This document shows, piece after piece, positions 7,758-16,116 of a stretch of 64,000 bases of DNA. Below the pieces are notes generated by a model. That model saw nothing but the letters and a program-made list of their open reading frames with translations. It did no database searches and was not told the DNA's origin. This DNA is from Gallaecimonas pentaromativorans (lineage in GTDB: Bacteria > Pseudomonadota > Gammaproteobacteria > Enterobacterales > Gallaecimonadaceae), in assembly GCF_003751625.1 (NCBI RefSeq), contig NZ_RJUL01000001.1, positions 298,253 through 362,252 of the forward strand, read 5' to 3'. A program made the translations under genes and the position numbers. Positions within the stretch are counted from its first letter, which is position 1. Each line of letters starts with the position of its first letter.

Positions 7758-10700
7758 TGATATATATCCACAATATCACTATTACTGGGAGATGGAATTG
7801 GATCCATTATCATTTCAGGCATACCTTTACCACCTTTCGTGTTCAAAGTGTACCCTCCAGGCACCCACAGAGGGTTTGCACCGCTCTCTCTGCCGGTAGC
7901 AAATCTCAAATTTAAACTTTCCGGATCCTTAACTACCGTTCTGACCATTCCACCTTGGGACGCAAATGTTCCTGAGTCAAAGCCCAGTGTAGACTCCATT
8001 ACTTTGGGATCGTTGGTAGCATGCAAATCATCGATAAGTCCTCCTGGTGACATAAAGACACCATCCGGACGACCAAATGGGAGACCAGCATCGATGTTTC
8101 TTTTGTTATATTTTTCGAAGCTATTTTTCGCATCAACTCTAGCGCTTTCCGGAAGAAACATGCTTTTATGAGATTCAGCAAAGTCAGGATTTAGATAAGT
8201 CGATGGTTCAGGTCTTGAGTTTTTCTCTGATAAATAAACTTCATTATAAATATCCTCAACTGGTTTATTAAATGCGTTTGAGAGATTATTGTTCTCAACA
8301 TGTTCGATGAACTGTTCTTTAGTGACGGGCCGTGCATAGTCATTCCAATGGCTATCCACACCATTTGGCAAAGGTGAATATACACCACCAATCTGTTTCT
8401 CAAATTCCTCATAGGATGGAGTTTTGAAATCTTTTAATGTTCGATCAGCTTTACCTAACTTACCAAGTTTTCCGGCTTTGCCACCTGGCATCAAATCAAG
8501 TGCGCTGGTTGGAGCAACGGCAGCTACAACCGCATAGGTCACGCCTAGCAACGGTATCTTCCAATCTTGACCTTCGGCGACAGCATCTGCCCCCATATCA
8601 TCTAGTTTTGACTGAACTTCACTTTGTAACTCAGCTAAAGGCGGGATAGTTGTCTTATCGTCGACCCAAGCAAGAGCTTCAAGAGCCCCGTCCTTCATTT
8701 CTCCCAGAGCATCCATAACTGGGGATTCATCACAGAGTCCCAATATATCAACGAAGTCAACCGGATTGCGGGTATAACGATAGCTATTCAGGCCGCCTTT
8801 TAAACCCAAAGGATCGGGGGTGAGGTAGCGGCCGGTCTTGGGGTCGTAATCGCGAAAGCGGTTGAAGTAAAGGCCGGTAAGCTCGTCTTCAAACTGGCCG
8901 GGCAGACGCAGGGGTTGGTGGATATCCCCTTCGCACTGGTAGTTACCCCAGGCATCGCTTTGGGCCTTCCAGGCGCACTGGCCTTGGCTGTCCCAAAGGC
9001 GGATGGGGGCTTTGCGCCAGTCCAGTTCGTAAAAATACACCTCGCCGTTATGGATGGTCAGCAGCGGCTCTTGGGTTTGCGGGTCGCGGATAAACCACTG
9101 CCAGCGGCCATTACGCTGCTCGCCAAGGAGGTTGTCTCCTTGCCAGAGGTAATTAACGGTGCCGTCTGGCCCTTTGCGCCAGGCCCGGCGATTAAGGGCG
9201 TCGTAGCCGTAGCGAAGCTGCAAGCCGCCCCGGTTAAAGGCAATAAGGCCACCTTCGGCGTCGAAGTAGCGCGATTCGTCCCGCTCGCCGCGCAGCTCTA
9301 CCTCGGCGCCCAGGGCGTCGTAGCGGCGCCAGGCGCTCTCGGTGCGCAGCAGCCGGTCTTTACCCAGTTGGTCTTGGTCGCTGCGGCGGTTGCCCCCTTC
9401 GTCGTAACGAAAGTGGATATCGCCGTCGCTTATCAACTGGCCAACGCTGTCGCGCTCAAAGCGGGTTTCCCCGGTGTCGGAGTCTTCCAACTCTTCAAGG
9501 CGCGATTCGGCGTCCCAGCTGTAGCGGCGTAGGTGGCTTTGCTGGCCCTGCCAGCGGCGGTTTACCAGCCGGTCGTGGCGGTCAAACACCTGGCTTTGCT
9601 GGTTGTTGAGCGCCTGGCGATTTTGCTCGCGGCCGCTGTCGTCAAAGCTGCGGGTTAGCACCGTTTCGCCGTTTACCTGCACCTGGCACCAGCGCTCGCC
9701 TTCAAAGGCAAAGGCGATTTGGGTGCCGTCCGGCAGGCTAAGGCGTTGCAACTGGTTACCATGACCATAACCAAAGCCGACGCTGTGGCCGTCTTGGTCG
9801 TGGCGCACCATGCGCCCCTGGCTGTCGTAGCGCCAGGCCAGGCGCCGCCCTTCACAAGCGGCGGTGACCATGCGGCCAAGGTGGTCGTAACGGAATTGCT
9901 TGGCCACCGGCTGGCGGCCCTTGCCTTGGGAATTTTGGCGAGTGACCCGGCCACCGGCGTCCCGTTTTAAGTGCTGGACCCAGTCACCACTTTGCTCGCG
10001 GTGGACGATTTGGCCGTTGGCGTCATAGCGAAAACGAATGTCTCGGCCATCCGGCGCTGCCACCCGGTCAACCTGGCCGAGGGCGTCGTAGCCCAGCTGC
10101 CAGCGGCCACCGTCGGGGCGCACCAAGTCCACCAGGCGGCGGGCCTTGTCGTAGCTGTAGTGCACGGTTTTGCCGTCGGGGCGGATGTAACGCAGCGGCC
10201 GTTCGCGGCCGTCGTATTCAAAGCGGTGCACCTGGCCGAGGGCGTTTTCAAAGCGGCTTAAGCGCCCGGCGCTGTCGTAACCAAAGTGCCAGCTTTGTTG
10301 CTGGGCAGGGGCGTTCTCGGGGAACTGATGGCTAGCCACCAGCTTGTCGCCGTCGTACTGGTATTGGGTGACCAGATCGTGCACTAGTTGGCCGGCAGGG
10401 CGGCCCAAATCGTCATAGGCAAAGCGGCGCAGGTGGCGGTTTTTCTCGACCGCCAGGGGCTGGCCCTTGGCATCCAAACCATAGCGCTCCACCCGGCCAT
10501 CGTCGCACTGGGCTTGTTGCAGCCAACCGGCGTCGTTGTAGTGATATTGCCATTGGCTGCCGTCGGGGCGGCGCTCGCTTAAAAGGCGCCCGATACCGTC
10601 GACTTTGCGCTCGATAAAGCGGCCGTCCGGCAAGGTTTCGGCGATGCAGATGCCCAGGCCGTTAAAGACCCGGCGATGGCGGCGGCCATCGGGCTGCCAG

Positions 10701-12121
10701 TCACACACCGGCAGCCCGCGGCGGTCAAAGTCGTAACGCCAGGCGCGGCCGTCCGGCAGGCGGTGGCGGCGCAGCCGACCTTGGGTGTCGTAGGTCCATT
10801 GATGTTCGCCGCCATCAGGGCCACGGCGGGCGGTGATGCGCCCGGCGTTGTCGTAGCGGTACAGCCATTGGTGGCCAAAGGCATCGGTGACGCGGGTCTG
10901 GCGATTAAGGGTGTCGTATTCGAAGGCGTAATCGTCGGAGCCGTCTTCGCCGCGGGTACGGATGCAGCGGGCGCCAGGGCCGGTGCCCTGCCAGTCCAGC
11001 AAGAAGCGGTAACCAGAGGCGAGGCGACGCTCGCTCAACAAATGCCCACGGTACCGGTACTGCTCGCTGAGCTTTTGGCTGCGCGCTTCGCTGAGATTGG
11101 CGTTGTCGTCGTAATGGTAATGGGCCAGAGCCAGGGTTTTCTTGCCCTGTTTAAGGCCAATGCTGGCCAGGTGGCTATCTTGCCAGCCCAGCACCAGACG
11201 CCGCTCCGGGGCTACGTCGATGGCCGACAACCGGCCTTTGTTGTCGTAATAAAACAGCCAGCAATGGCCTTGCAGGTTGTGGATGGCATCCACCCGCCAT
11301 TGCCCTCGGCCGTGGGGCAAGAATACCCACACCAGGCCGCCGGGCTCGGTCAGCACCATGCGCCCGTCGGCCTTGTGCTCAAGACGATGGCCGGTGGCGG
11401 CCTGCCAGCCCACTTCCTTGGGTTTTAAATGCGGGAATCGCAGCTGACGGCCTTCGTGGTCGAGCAGGTAGGCGTGGTCGTCGTCCTGCCACAAGGGGCG
11501 CAGCAGATCGCAATACCAGCCATAGCCCAGGCCGCTGTCGCGCTCGCAAAGGCTGGAGCGGTACCAGCGCTTCAGCGCCAGTGGCATCGGCCCTTGGATC
11601 TCAAAATCAATCAGTTGCAGCAGCTCTTCGCCGCTGGCCGGGGCCACCGGATCGCCCAGGGTCTGGGCATCGGCGGCATCAGGGGCCGGGGCATCGCCAC
11701 TGGCACCTTTGGACTGCGCCGCGCCGCCATTGCTGCCGGCACCGGCCTGGCTGGCACCGCTATTGGCGCGGGAGCTGTCGGAGCCGCCGTCGGCATCGGC
11801 GCCAGCCGGGGCTTCGGGTACATTGGGCAGGGGCAGGCGCCAGGCTTCCAACTCGCCTTGGGCCAGGGCATTGGCCAGCACCGAATAAGCCTGGGAAGGA
11901 GACTGGGCGCTCTTGTCGAGCTTGAGCATCTTCATCACCTTCGAGAAATCGTCCAGATTCTCGTCGGCGGTGATCATGAAGGTGGTGTGCAGCCAATCCA
12001 TCCAGGCCAGGACGTCATCGTCCGGCACCATGACCTGGTTGCCCACGCCACCGTTGCCGGGCAGTGCCAGCATCACATCACAGCCGTGAGCCTGGATTTC
12101 GACGGAACTGATCGTACTCAT
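7754..12121 (-). CDS. Rhs-family polymorphic toxin, T6SS cargo
   Basis: A 1455-residue Rhs protein. Residues 1-90 form an N-terminal region without a recognisable PAAR repeat. An Ala/Gly/Ser/Asp-rich linker follows (about 100-155), then a DUF6531-type segment (about 155-235, with FEIQGPMPLALKRWYRSS) and dozens of YD repeats that build the cocoon-like shell. The core ends with DPKTGRYLTPDPLGLKGG and PVDFVDILGL at residue 1129. The usual DPxGL autocleavage motif reads DILGL here. The 326-residue tip after it is AT-rich, has a short hydrophobic stretch (IPLLGVTYAVVAAV) and ends with GANPLWVPGGYTLN and PEMIMDPIP. I cannot assign its toxic activity. The gene starts 1 nt after the upstream 229-aa gene and is the last effector of the vgrG unit. 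Confidence 0.88.
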   Translation of the reverse strand: MSTISSVEIQAHGCDVMLALPGNGGVGNQVMVPDDDVLAWMDWLHTTFMITADENLDDFSKVMKMLKLDKSAQSPSQAYSVLANALAQGELEAWRLPLPNVPEAPAGADADGGSDSSRANSGASQAGAGSNGGAAQSKGASGDAPAPDAADAQTLGDPVAPASGEELLQLIDFEIQGPMPLALKRWYRSSLCERDSGLGYGWYCDLLRPLWQDDDHAYLLDHEGRQLRFPHLKPKEVGWQAATGHRLEHKADGRMVLTEPGGLVWVFLPHGRGQWRVDAIHNLQGHCWLFYYDNKGRLSAIDVAPERRLVLGWQDSHLASIGLKQGKKTLALAHYHYDDNANLSEARSQKLSEQYRYRGHLLSERRLASGYRFLLDWQGTGPGARCIRTRGEDGSDDYAFEYDTLNRQTRVTDAFGHQWLYRYDNAGRITARRGPDGGEHQWTYDTQGRLRRHRLPDGRAWRYDFDRRGLPVCDWQPDGRRHRRVFNGLGICIAETLPDGRFIERKVDGIGRLLSERRPDGSQWQYHYNDAGWLQQAQCDDGRVERYGLDAKGQPLAVEKNRHLRRFAYDDLGRPAGQLVHDLVTQYQYDGDKLVASHQFPENAPAQQQSWHFGYDSAGRLSRFENALGQVHRFEYDGRERPLRYIRPDGKTVHYSYDKARRLVDLVRPDGGRWQLGYDALGQVDRVAAPDGRDIRFRYDANGQIVHREQSGDWVQHLKRDAGGRVTRQNSQGKGRQPVAKQFRYDHLGRMVTAACEGRRLAWRYDSQGRMVRHDQDGHSVGFGYGHGNQLQRLSLPDGTQIAFAFEGERWCQVQVNGETVLTRSFDDSGREQNRQALNNQQSQVFDRHDRLVNRRWQGQQSHLRRYSWDAESRLEELEDSDTGETRFERDSVGQLISDGDIHFRYDEGGNRRSDQDQLGKDRLLRTESAWRRYDALGAEVELRGERDESRYFDAEGGLIAFNRGGLQLRYGYDALNRRAWRKGPDGTVNYLWQGDNLLGEQRNGRWQWFIRDPQTQEPLLTIHNGEVYFYELDWRKAPIRLWDSQGQCAWKAQSDAWGNYQCEGDIHQPLRLPGQFEDELTGLYFNRFRDYDPKTGRYLTPDPLGLKGGLNSYRYTRNPVDFVDILGLCDESPVMDALGEMKDGALEALAWVDDKTTIPPLAELQSEVQSKLDDMGADAVAEGQDWKIPLLGVTYAVVAAVAPTSALDLMPGGKAGKLGKLGKADRTLKDFKTPSYEEFEKQIGGVYSPLPNGVDSHWNDYARPVTKEQFIEHVENNNLSNAFNKPVEDIYNEVYLSEKNSRPEPSTYLNPDFAESHKSMFLPESARVDAKNSFEKYNKRNIDAGLPFGRPDGVFMSPGGLIDDLHATNDPKVMESTLGFDSGTFASQGGMVRTVVKDPESLNLRFATGRESGANPLWVPGGYTLNTKGGKGMPEMIMDPIPSPSNSDIVDIYQ

Positions 12122-12122
12122 G

Positions 12123-12812
12123 CTATCCTTCGCTACCTTGCCACCGCACTACGGCCAACCCCATCATGGGGCTGTCATCCAATTCCACGACAACAGCATC
12201 TCCCTGCCATTGCCCCCAAGCCAGCCCCTGCGCCATCCAGGCCCAGGTAAAAAGCGCGCCGGCGGTTTCAAGCGCCATGCCCGCCTCGGCAAACTGCCAG
12301 GGCACGTCGCTACCGGTCCAGCCCGCCATCTCGCCGAAAAACGGCATCAACCGCTCCAGGCGATTGTCGGCCCCCGAGCCCGGCATCAGCACCGCCGCCG
12401 GTTGCGGGCAATGCTGGCGAGCCCGGCGCAGCACCGGGCCAAAATCCGGGTTGGCGTCCCAGCGCCCGTCCATCAGCAGCTCCCGGCAAACAATGCCTTC
12501 GGCCGCCGGGGTGATATCGAGCGCCAAGACTCCTTGCCGGTGCGGGGCGATAACCCTGGCCCCTTCGCCGGATTTTTGTAGTTGGCTAAGCACCAGCGCC
12601 AACCCGGCCCGGCCCCGGGCCAATTGCGCCTGGGGCGGCACCGGCCTTTGGTCGCCATAGGCCAGCAGATACCAGTTGAGCTTGTCAGCGCAAAGCAGCG
12701 ACTCGGGCGCCGTTGGCGCCGGGGCATCCTCTGGCATGGGCGCCATGCCGGCCAGCAGCGCCTCGGCGCTCACGCCGGCCAGCTCGCCACTGAGGCTCAG
12801 TTGCCAAGGCAT
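12123..12812 (-). CDS. Degenerate ketosynthase/thiolase-like protein in the vgrG-rhs unit
   Basis: A 229-residue protein lying between vgrG and rhs. The segment PGSGADNRLE followed by MALETAGALFTWAW resembles the end of a beta-ketoacyl synthase (GTGT...D..E and GAAGA blocks). The catalytic Cys-His-His set is not evident and the protein is half the normal length. It is therefore unlikely to be a working synthase and may be a thiolase-fold accessory for effector loading. The start at 12812 is preferred to the longer frame because a G-rich ribosome site (GGGGGG, 5 nt away) precedes it; it overlaps the upstream gene by 16 nt. The rhs start lies 1 nt after its stop. The function is inferred from position only. 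Confidence 0.55.
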   Translation of the reverse strand: MPWQLSLSGELAGVSAEALLAGMAPMPEDAPAPTAPESLLCADKLNWYLLAYGDQRPVPPQAQLARGRAGLALVLSQLQKSGEGARVIAPHRQGVLALDITPAAEGIVCRELLMDGRWDANPDFGPVLRRARQHCPQPAAVLMPGSGADNRLERLMPFFGEMAGWTGSDVPWQFAEAGMALETAGALFTWAWMAQGLAWGQWQGDAVVVELDDSPMMGLAVVRWQGSEG

Positions 12813-13666
12813 AACCGCCCCCCAAACAGCGACCAAGGCGCGCCCCGGCCGTCTCGCCCCACCAGAGCCCACAGCCGCTGGCGAAACTTCAAGGTCAATT
12901 GCGCCGGCGCCAGTTTCAGCCAGTCCCCTTCCAGGGCCTGGCCCCAACATTGGCGCTCGGCAATACGTTTGTTGTCACCGCCGGTGAGATACAGCTGATT
13001 TTCCATAACCACCTCACTCAGTTGCGGTTGGCGAAGGGTGCCAAGCCAGGGCAGGAACCGGCCCAGATGGCTGCGCCCCATCAGCTCCACCAGGGTGACT
13101 TCGTCCACCTGCGGCGCCAGGGCATTGATGCTGGCCACCACTTCGGCCTCGCTGGCCTGCTGCCACAGCGGCGGCAGCCAGTATTGCCACTGGTGCCCGG
13201 CGCAAAGCGCCCAGAGCGCAGGGACCAACTTGCCCAGCTGTTCGCCCCGGGTGGCCAGCAGCCAATCCTGCCAGGGCCCTTCCAGGGGCTTTTGCCTGAG
13301 CCAACAGGCTCTGGCCTGTAACCAGCCGCCATCGCCCTTGGGCATCGGCAGGGCCGGGTAACAGGCTGCCAGCCACCAGGCCAGCGGTTGCCCTTGGTCA
13401 ATAGCGCACAGGGCTTGATGCAGCCGCGAAAGCTCGCCGGGCCAGAGGCAATCTCGCCCCTCAACCACCACCATCGCCTCCAGCGGGTCTGCCGCCTCGG
13501 CCAACAGCGTTGCCGCACTGAGCCCCGGCAAGCTCACCGGCCCCAGCTGCCCCTGGGCCAACTCGCCCAAAAAACGCCGGTCCAGTTGTTTTAATACCCC
13601 CAGATCGGCTTCGTGACTGGCCAGAACGGCTTTTCTCTGGGCAAAGAAACGGGCCAGGGCTTCCAT
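12797..13666 (-). CDS. Hypothetical protein directly after vgrG, probable effector-delivery accessory
   Basis: A 289-residue, Leu/Trp/Gln-rich, probably helical protein with no signal peptide or obvious membrane segment. Its ATG overlaps the vgrG stop (ATGA), so the two are coupled. It has no DUF4123, DUF2169 or DUF1795 adaptor features that I can see. The repeated amphipathic helices could be HEAT-like, as in the TIGR02270 proteins often coded next to VgrG, but this is a weak guess. Position between vgrG and a cargo rhs suggests that it loads or chaperones the Rhs protein onto the spike. Confidence 0.6.
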   Translation of the reverse strand: MEALARFFAQRKAVLASHEADLGVLKQLDRRFLGELAQGQLGPVSLPGLSAATLLAEAADPLEAMVVVEGRDCLWPGELSRLHQALCAIDQGQPLAWWLAACYPALPMPKGDGGWLQARACWLRQKPLEGPWQDWLLATRGEQLGKLVPALWALCAGHQWQYWLPPLWQQASEAEVVASINALAPQVDEVTLVELMGRSHLGRFLPWLGTLRQPQLSEVVMENQLYLTGGDNKRIAERQCWGQALEGDWLKLAPAQLTLKFRQRLWALVGRDGRGAPWSLFGGRLCLGN

Positions 13667-15471
13667 CAGTTGAGCTTGATCTGCGAGCCTTTGAGGGTGA
13701 TCACCGAGCCCTTGATGCTGATCTCACCAGAGCTTTTCATCTCGATTTTGGCGCCGCCGCACTTGAGGGTAATGGAGGTGCCGCCGTCCAAGGTGATGGT
13801 CTTGGCCACGGTGATTTTCTGGTCGCCGTCGATTTTCACGGTCTGGTTGTTGGTAACGTTCAGGCTGTCGTCGTTCAGTACCTTGCCGCTGCGATCGTTT
13901 TTGATCTCAAAAATTTGATCGTTCTTGATCAGCAGCTTCATGTCCTTTTCGGCCTGGACGTTGACCAGCTCCTTGCCCTTGGTGTCGTCGAACTGCAACT
14001 CGTTGTAGTTGCTGGCGCCACCTTTGACGGTCTGGGTCTTGATGCCGTAACGGTTTTTGCCGTCACCGTCGGTGCTGTACGGCAGGTTATGGGTGCCGTT
14101 GTAGACGGCGCCGGTGACCAAAGGCTGGTCCGGGTCGCCGTTTAAAAAGGCGATCACCACCTCTTCGCCGACCCGCGGGATAAACTGGGCACCGAAACCG
14201 GCGCCGGCCCATGGGTGGGCAACCCGCACGTAGCAGGAGCTTTCGTCGTTGTTCTTGCCTTCACGGTCCCAGTGGAACTGCACCTTGATGCGCCCGTCCT
14301 TGTCGACGTGAATTTCCTCGCCGCTCTTGCCGGTAACGGTGGCGGTTTGGATGCCGGGGATCAGCGGCTTGGCGCGGCGTTTGGGCACGATGTCCTTGTC
14401 GCCGGGCATGCACTGGAAGGCGTTGGCAAACTGGAAGGCGTTGGCACCGCTGGCGCCGTCGCTGTTGAGCGGCACCCGGGCGGTGAGGGTCATCTCGACG
14501 ATGTTGAACTCGTTGGGCGAGGGGATTTTGTCCTCGTGCTCTTTAAAGCCGAAGCTAAGGCCCACACCCAAAGAGCGCAGGTCGCTACGCGCCTCGATAA
14601 GGCTGGTGTCGTTGATTTGCGCGCTAAGATGCTGCTTGGCGCGGCTTTTACTCTCCAGGGCGCGGTTTTCCTCGCCGTGGTAGTAGAAGGCCTCTTGCTT
14701 GCCAAACTTGTCGCCGGCCGGTTTGCCGTCGGTCTTTTCATCCACCCGGTCATTAGGGGCCGAGTAGTTATAGGCGCGGTCCAGCCACTTGGCGGTGGCG
14801 GCCTGGCTGCTCACCAGCCAGCGGCTGATGTGGGCTTCGCCTTTTTTCTTGGTGCGAAAAATCACTTCTTTTTCCGCCGCCGGCTCAAAGGCCTTGGCGG
14901 AGCTGGCGATCACCAGCTTGTGGCTGCCCTTTGCGTGCTTGAAGAAGAAAAACAGGCCGTCGTTGGCCAGAATGCGGCACACAAAGTCCCAGTCCGACTC
15001 CTGGTACTGCACGCAGTACGGCAGGGTGTAGGGGGAAAAAGACTTCAATGACTCTTCGATGGCCTGGCTGTGTTCACCCAGCACCTTCTTGGCAATATCC
15101 ACCGAGGTCATGTTCTGAAATACCCGGCAGTTGACGCGGCGGGTGGCGGACCAGGCGCGGGGTACTATAACCGCCTGATAACGCTGGCCTTCGTCGCTGT
15201 GCTGGGCTTTGCCAAGCTCGCTGATGCTGAGCACATGGCCGTTGAAATAGCGCTCTTTGGCCCCCGCTTTATCGCCAAGGCCGAGGCTGACAGTCACATT
15301 CTCTCCGACCAGGCTATCGAGATCGCTGATACGGGAGTTTGCAAAAAAGCCCACCTGGATGTTGAACAGTCGCGAGAGTCCCTCGCTGACATCAAGTCGT
15401 TCCAACACCAGGGCGTCCTGCCCAAGCGGTGACTGGATCTTAAGAAAATGATGTTGCAGTTCCTTGCCCAT
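13666..15471 (-). CDS. vgrG: Type VI secretion spike protein VgrG
   Basis: A 601-residue VgrG. The N-terminal part is the gp27-like hub (FLKIQSPLG..., then SPYTLPYCVQYQESDWDFVCRILANDG around residues 147-173). A gp5-like OB-fold region follows (KVQFHWDREGKN, VRVAHPWAGAGFG, PRVGEEVVIAFLNGDPDQP), and then a needle of repeats ending GSVITLKGSQIKLN. There is no C-terminal extension, so this is a structural, not an evolved, VgrG. The trimer caps the Hcp tube and carries PAAR/Rhs cargo. It is downstream of hcp, separated by 84 nt containing a hairpin, and is coupled by ATGA overlap to the next gene. Confidence 0.96.
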   Translation of the reverse strand: MGKELQHHFLKIQSPLGQDALVLERLDVSEGLSRLFNIQVGFFANSRISDLDSLVGENVTVSLGLGDKAGAKERYFNGHVLSISELGKAQHSDEGQRYQAVIVPRAWSATRRVNCRVFQNMTSVDIAKKVLGEHSQAIEESLKSFSPYTLPYCVQYQESDWDFVCRILANDGLFFFFKHAKGSHKLVIASSAKAFEPAAEKEVIFRTKKKGEAHISRWLVSSQAATAKWLDRAYNYSAPNDRVDEKTDGKPAGDKFGKQEAFYYHGEENRALESKSRAKQHLSAQINDTSLIEARSDLRSLGVGLSFGFKEHEDKIPSPNEFNIVEMTLTARVPLNSDGASGANAFQFANAFQCMPGDKDIVPKRRAKPLIPGIQTATVTGKSGEEIHVDKDGRIKVQFHWDREGKNNDESSCYVRVAHPWAGAGFGAQFIPRVGEEVVIAFLNGDPDQPLVTGAVYNGTHNLPYSTDGDGKNRYGIKTQTVKGGASNYNELQFDDTKGKELVNVQAEKDMKLLIKNDQIFEIKNDRSGKVLNDDSLNVTNNQTVKIDGDQKITVAKTITLDGGTSITLKCGGAKIEMKSSGEISIKGSVITLKGSQIKLN

Positions 15472-15509
15472 GTTTCTCTACACCATCCAAGTGTTTGAAA
15501 ATCAAAGAT

Positions 15510-15531
15510 GGGGAGGGCCTGAACCCTCCCC
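15510..15531 (-). terminator. Hairpin between hcp and vgrG (possible attenuator)
   Basis: A perfect 8-bp stem GGGGAGGG/CCCTCCCC with a 6-nt loop. On the coding strand it is followed by ATCTTTGATTTTC, which is T-rich but not a clean T run. It probably lowers read-through so that hcp is expressed well above vgrG, or it protects the hcp mRNA 3' end. Confidence 0.5.
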
Positions 15532-15555
15532 AAGGGGACATCAGGGCAGTAAGCC

Positions 15556-16035
15556 TTACAGCTTCTGACCTTTGACGCCGCTGTAGCCATAGACCAGAGG
15601 GGCCTGGGCAGCGTTTTTGTCGTCGGTAGGAGTCACGGTCATTACCATTTCGGTGTAGGAAATGGTCACGGTTTCAACCGGACGGTCACCAGCAACAGAC
15701 AGGGAGTAGTTGGAGATCATGGCGTCGGTCAGTTCGATCTTCATGATCTCTTCGATCTTCTCGCCCTGCTTGGTCATGTGGAAAACGGCTTTTTTGCCTT
15801 TACCGATGGTGGCTTCTTTGAAGAAGTCAGGGGAAGCTTTGTCCTGCAGTTTGGTGATGGTGATATCGCCCAGACGGGTAGCAGAAGCTTCACGGTCCAT
15901 GGCGGTACCGGTGTAAGCGCTGATTTCACGGTGTACGTTGAAGTCCATAGACAGGACAGTGACCATGTCCTTGTACTGTTCTGCTGTGGCTTCGCCCTTG
16001 ATACCTTCGTAGTTCAGGTAAGTATTGGCTTGCAT
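15556..16035 (-). CDS. hcp: Type VI secretion tube protein Hcp
   Basis: A 159-residue Hcp. Landmarks are MQANTYLNYEGIKGEAT at the N terminus, ISAYTGTAMDREAS, DITITKLQDKASPDFF (the conserved strand pair) and ETVTISYTEMVMTV. Hexameric rings of Hcp stack into the inner tube propelled by the TssBC sheath. The start has AAAGGAG about 8 nt upstream, a strong ribosome site, in line with the high amounts needed. It lies after clpV in an 81-nt spacer with its own hairpins, so it may have separate expression. Confidence 0.96.
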   Translation of the reverse strand: MQANTYLNYEGIKGEATAEQYKDMVTVLSMDFNVHREISAYTGTAMDREASATRLGDITITKLQDKASPDFFKEATIGKGKKAVFHMTKQGEKIEEIMKIELTDAMISNYSLSVAGDRPVETVTISYTEMVMTVTPTDDKNAAQAPLVYGYSGVKGQKL

Positions 16036-16086
16036 GGTATAGCTCCTTTCGATTGCGAGTTACGTCCTGTAACGAGGACAAGTTTA

Positions 16087-16116
16087 CCCAGCCCGGCCCT
16101 CCCGGGCAGGGTTGGG
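16087..16116 (-). repeat. GC-rich hairpin between clpV and hcp
   Basis: GCCCGG/CCGGGC (16091-16107) with a 5-nt loop, plus a CCCA/TGGG outer pairing, immediately after the clpV stop. There is no T tract. A second small hairpin (GTCCT/AGGAC) lies just before the hcp ribosome site. Likely an RNA processing or attenuation element. Confidence 0.35.

Noticed and set aside
12813-12950. N-terminal extension of the ketosynthase-like protein
   Set aside because: It is antisense-free but overlaps the 289-aa gene by 46 codons and has low-complexity Gly/Ala residues. The start at 12812 has a better ribosome site.
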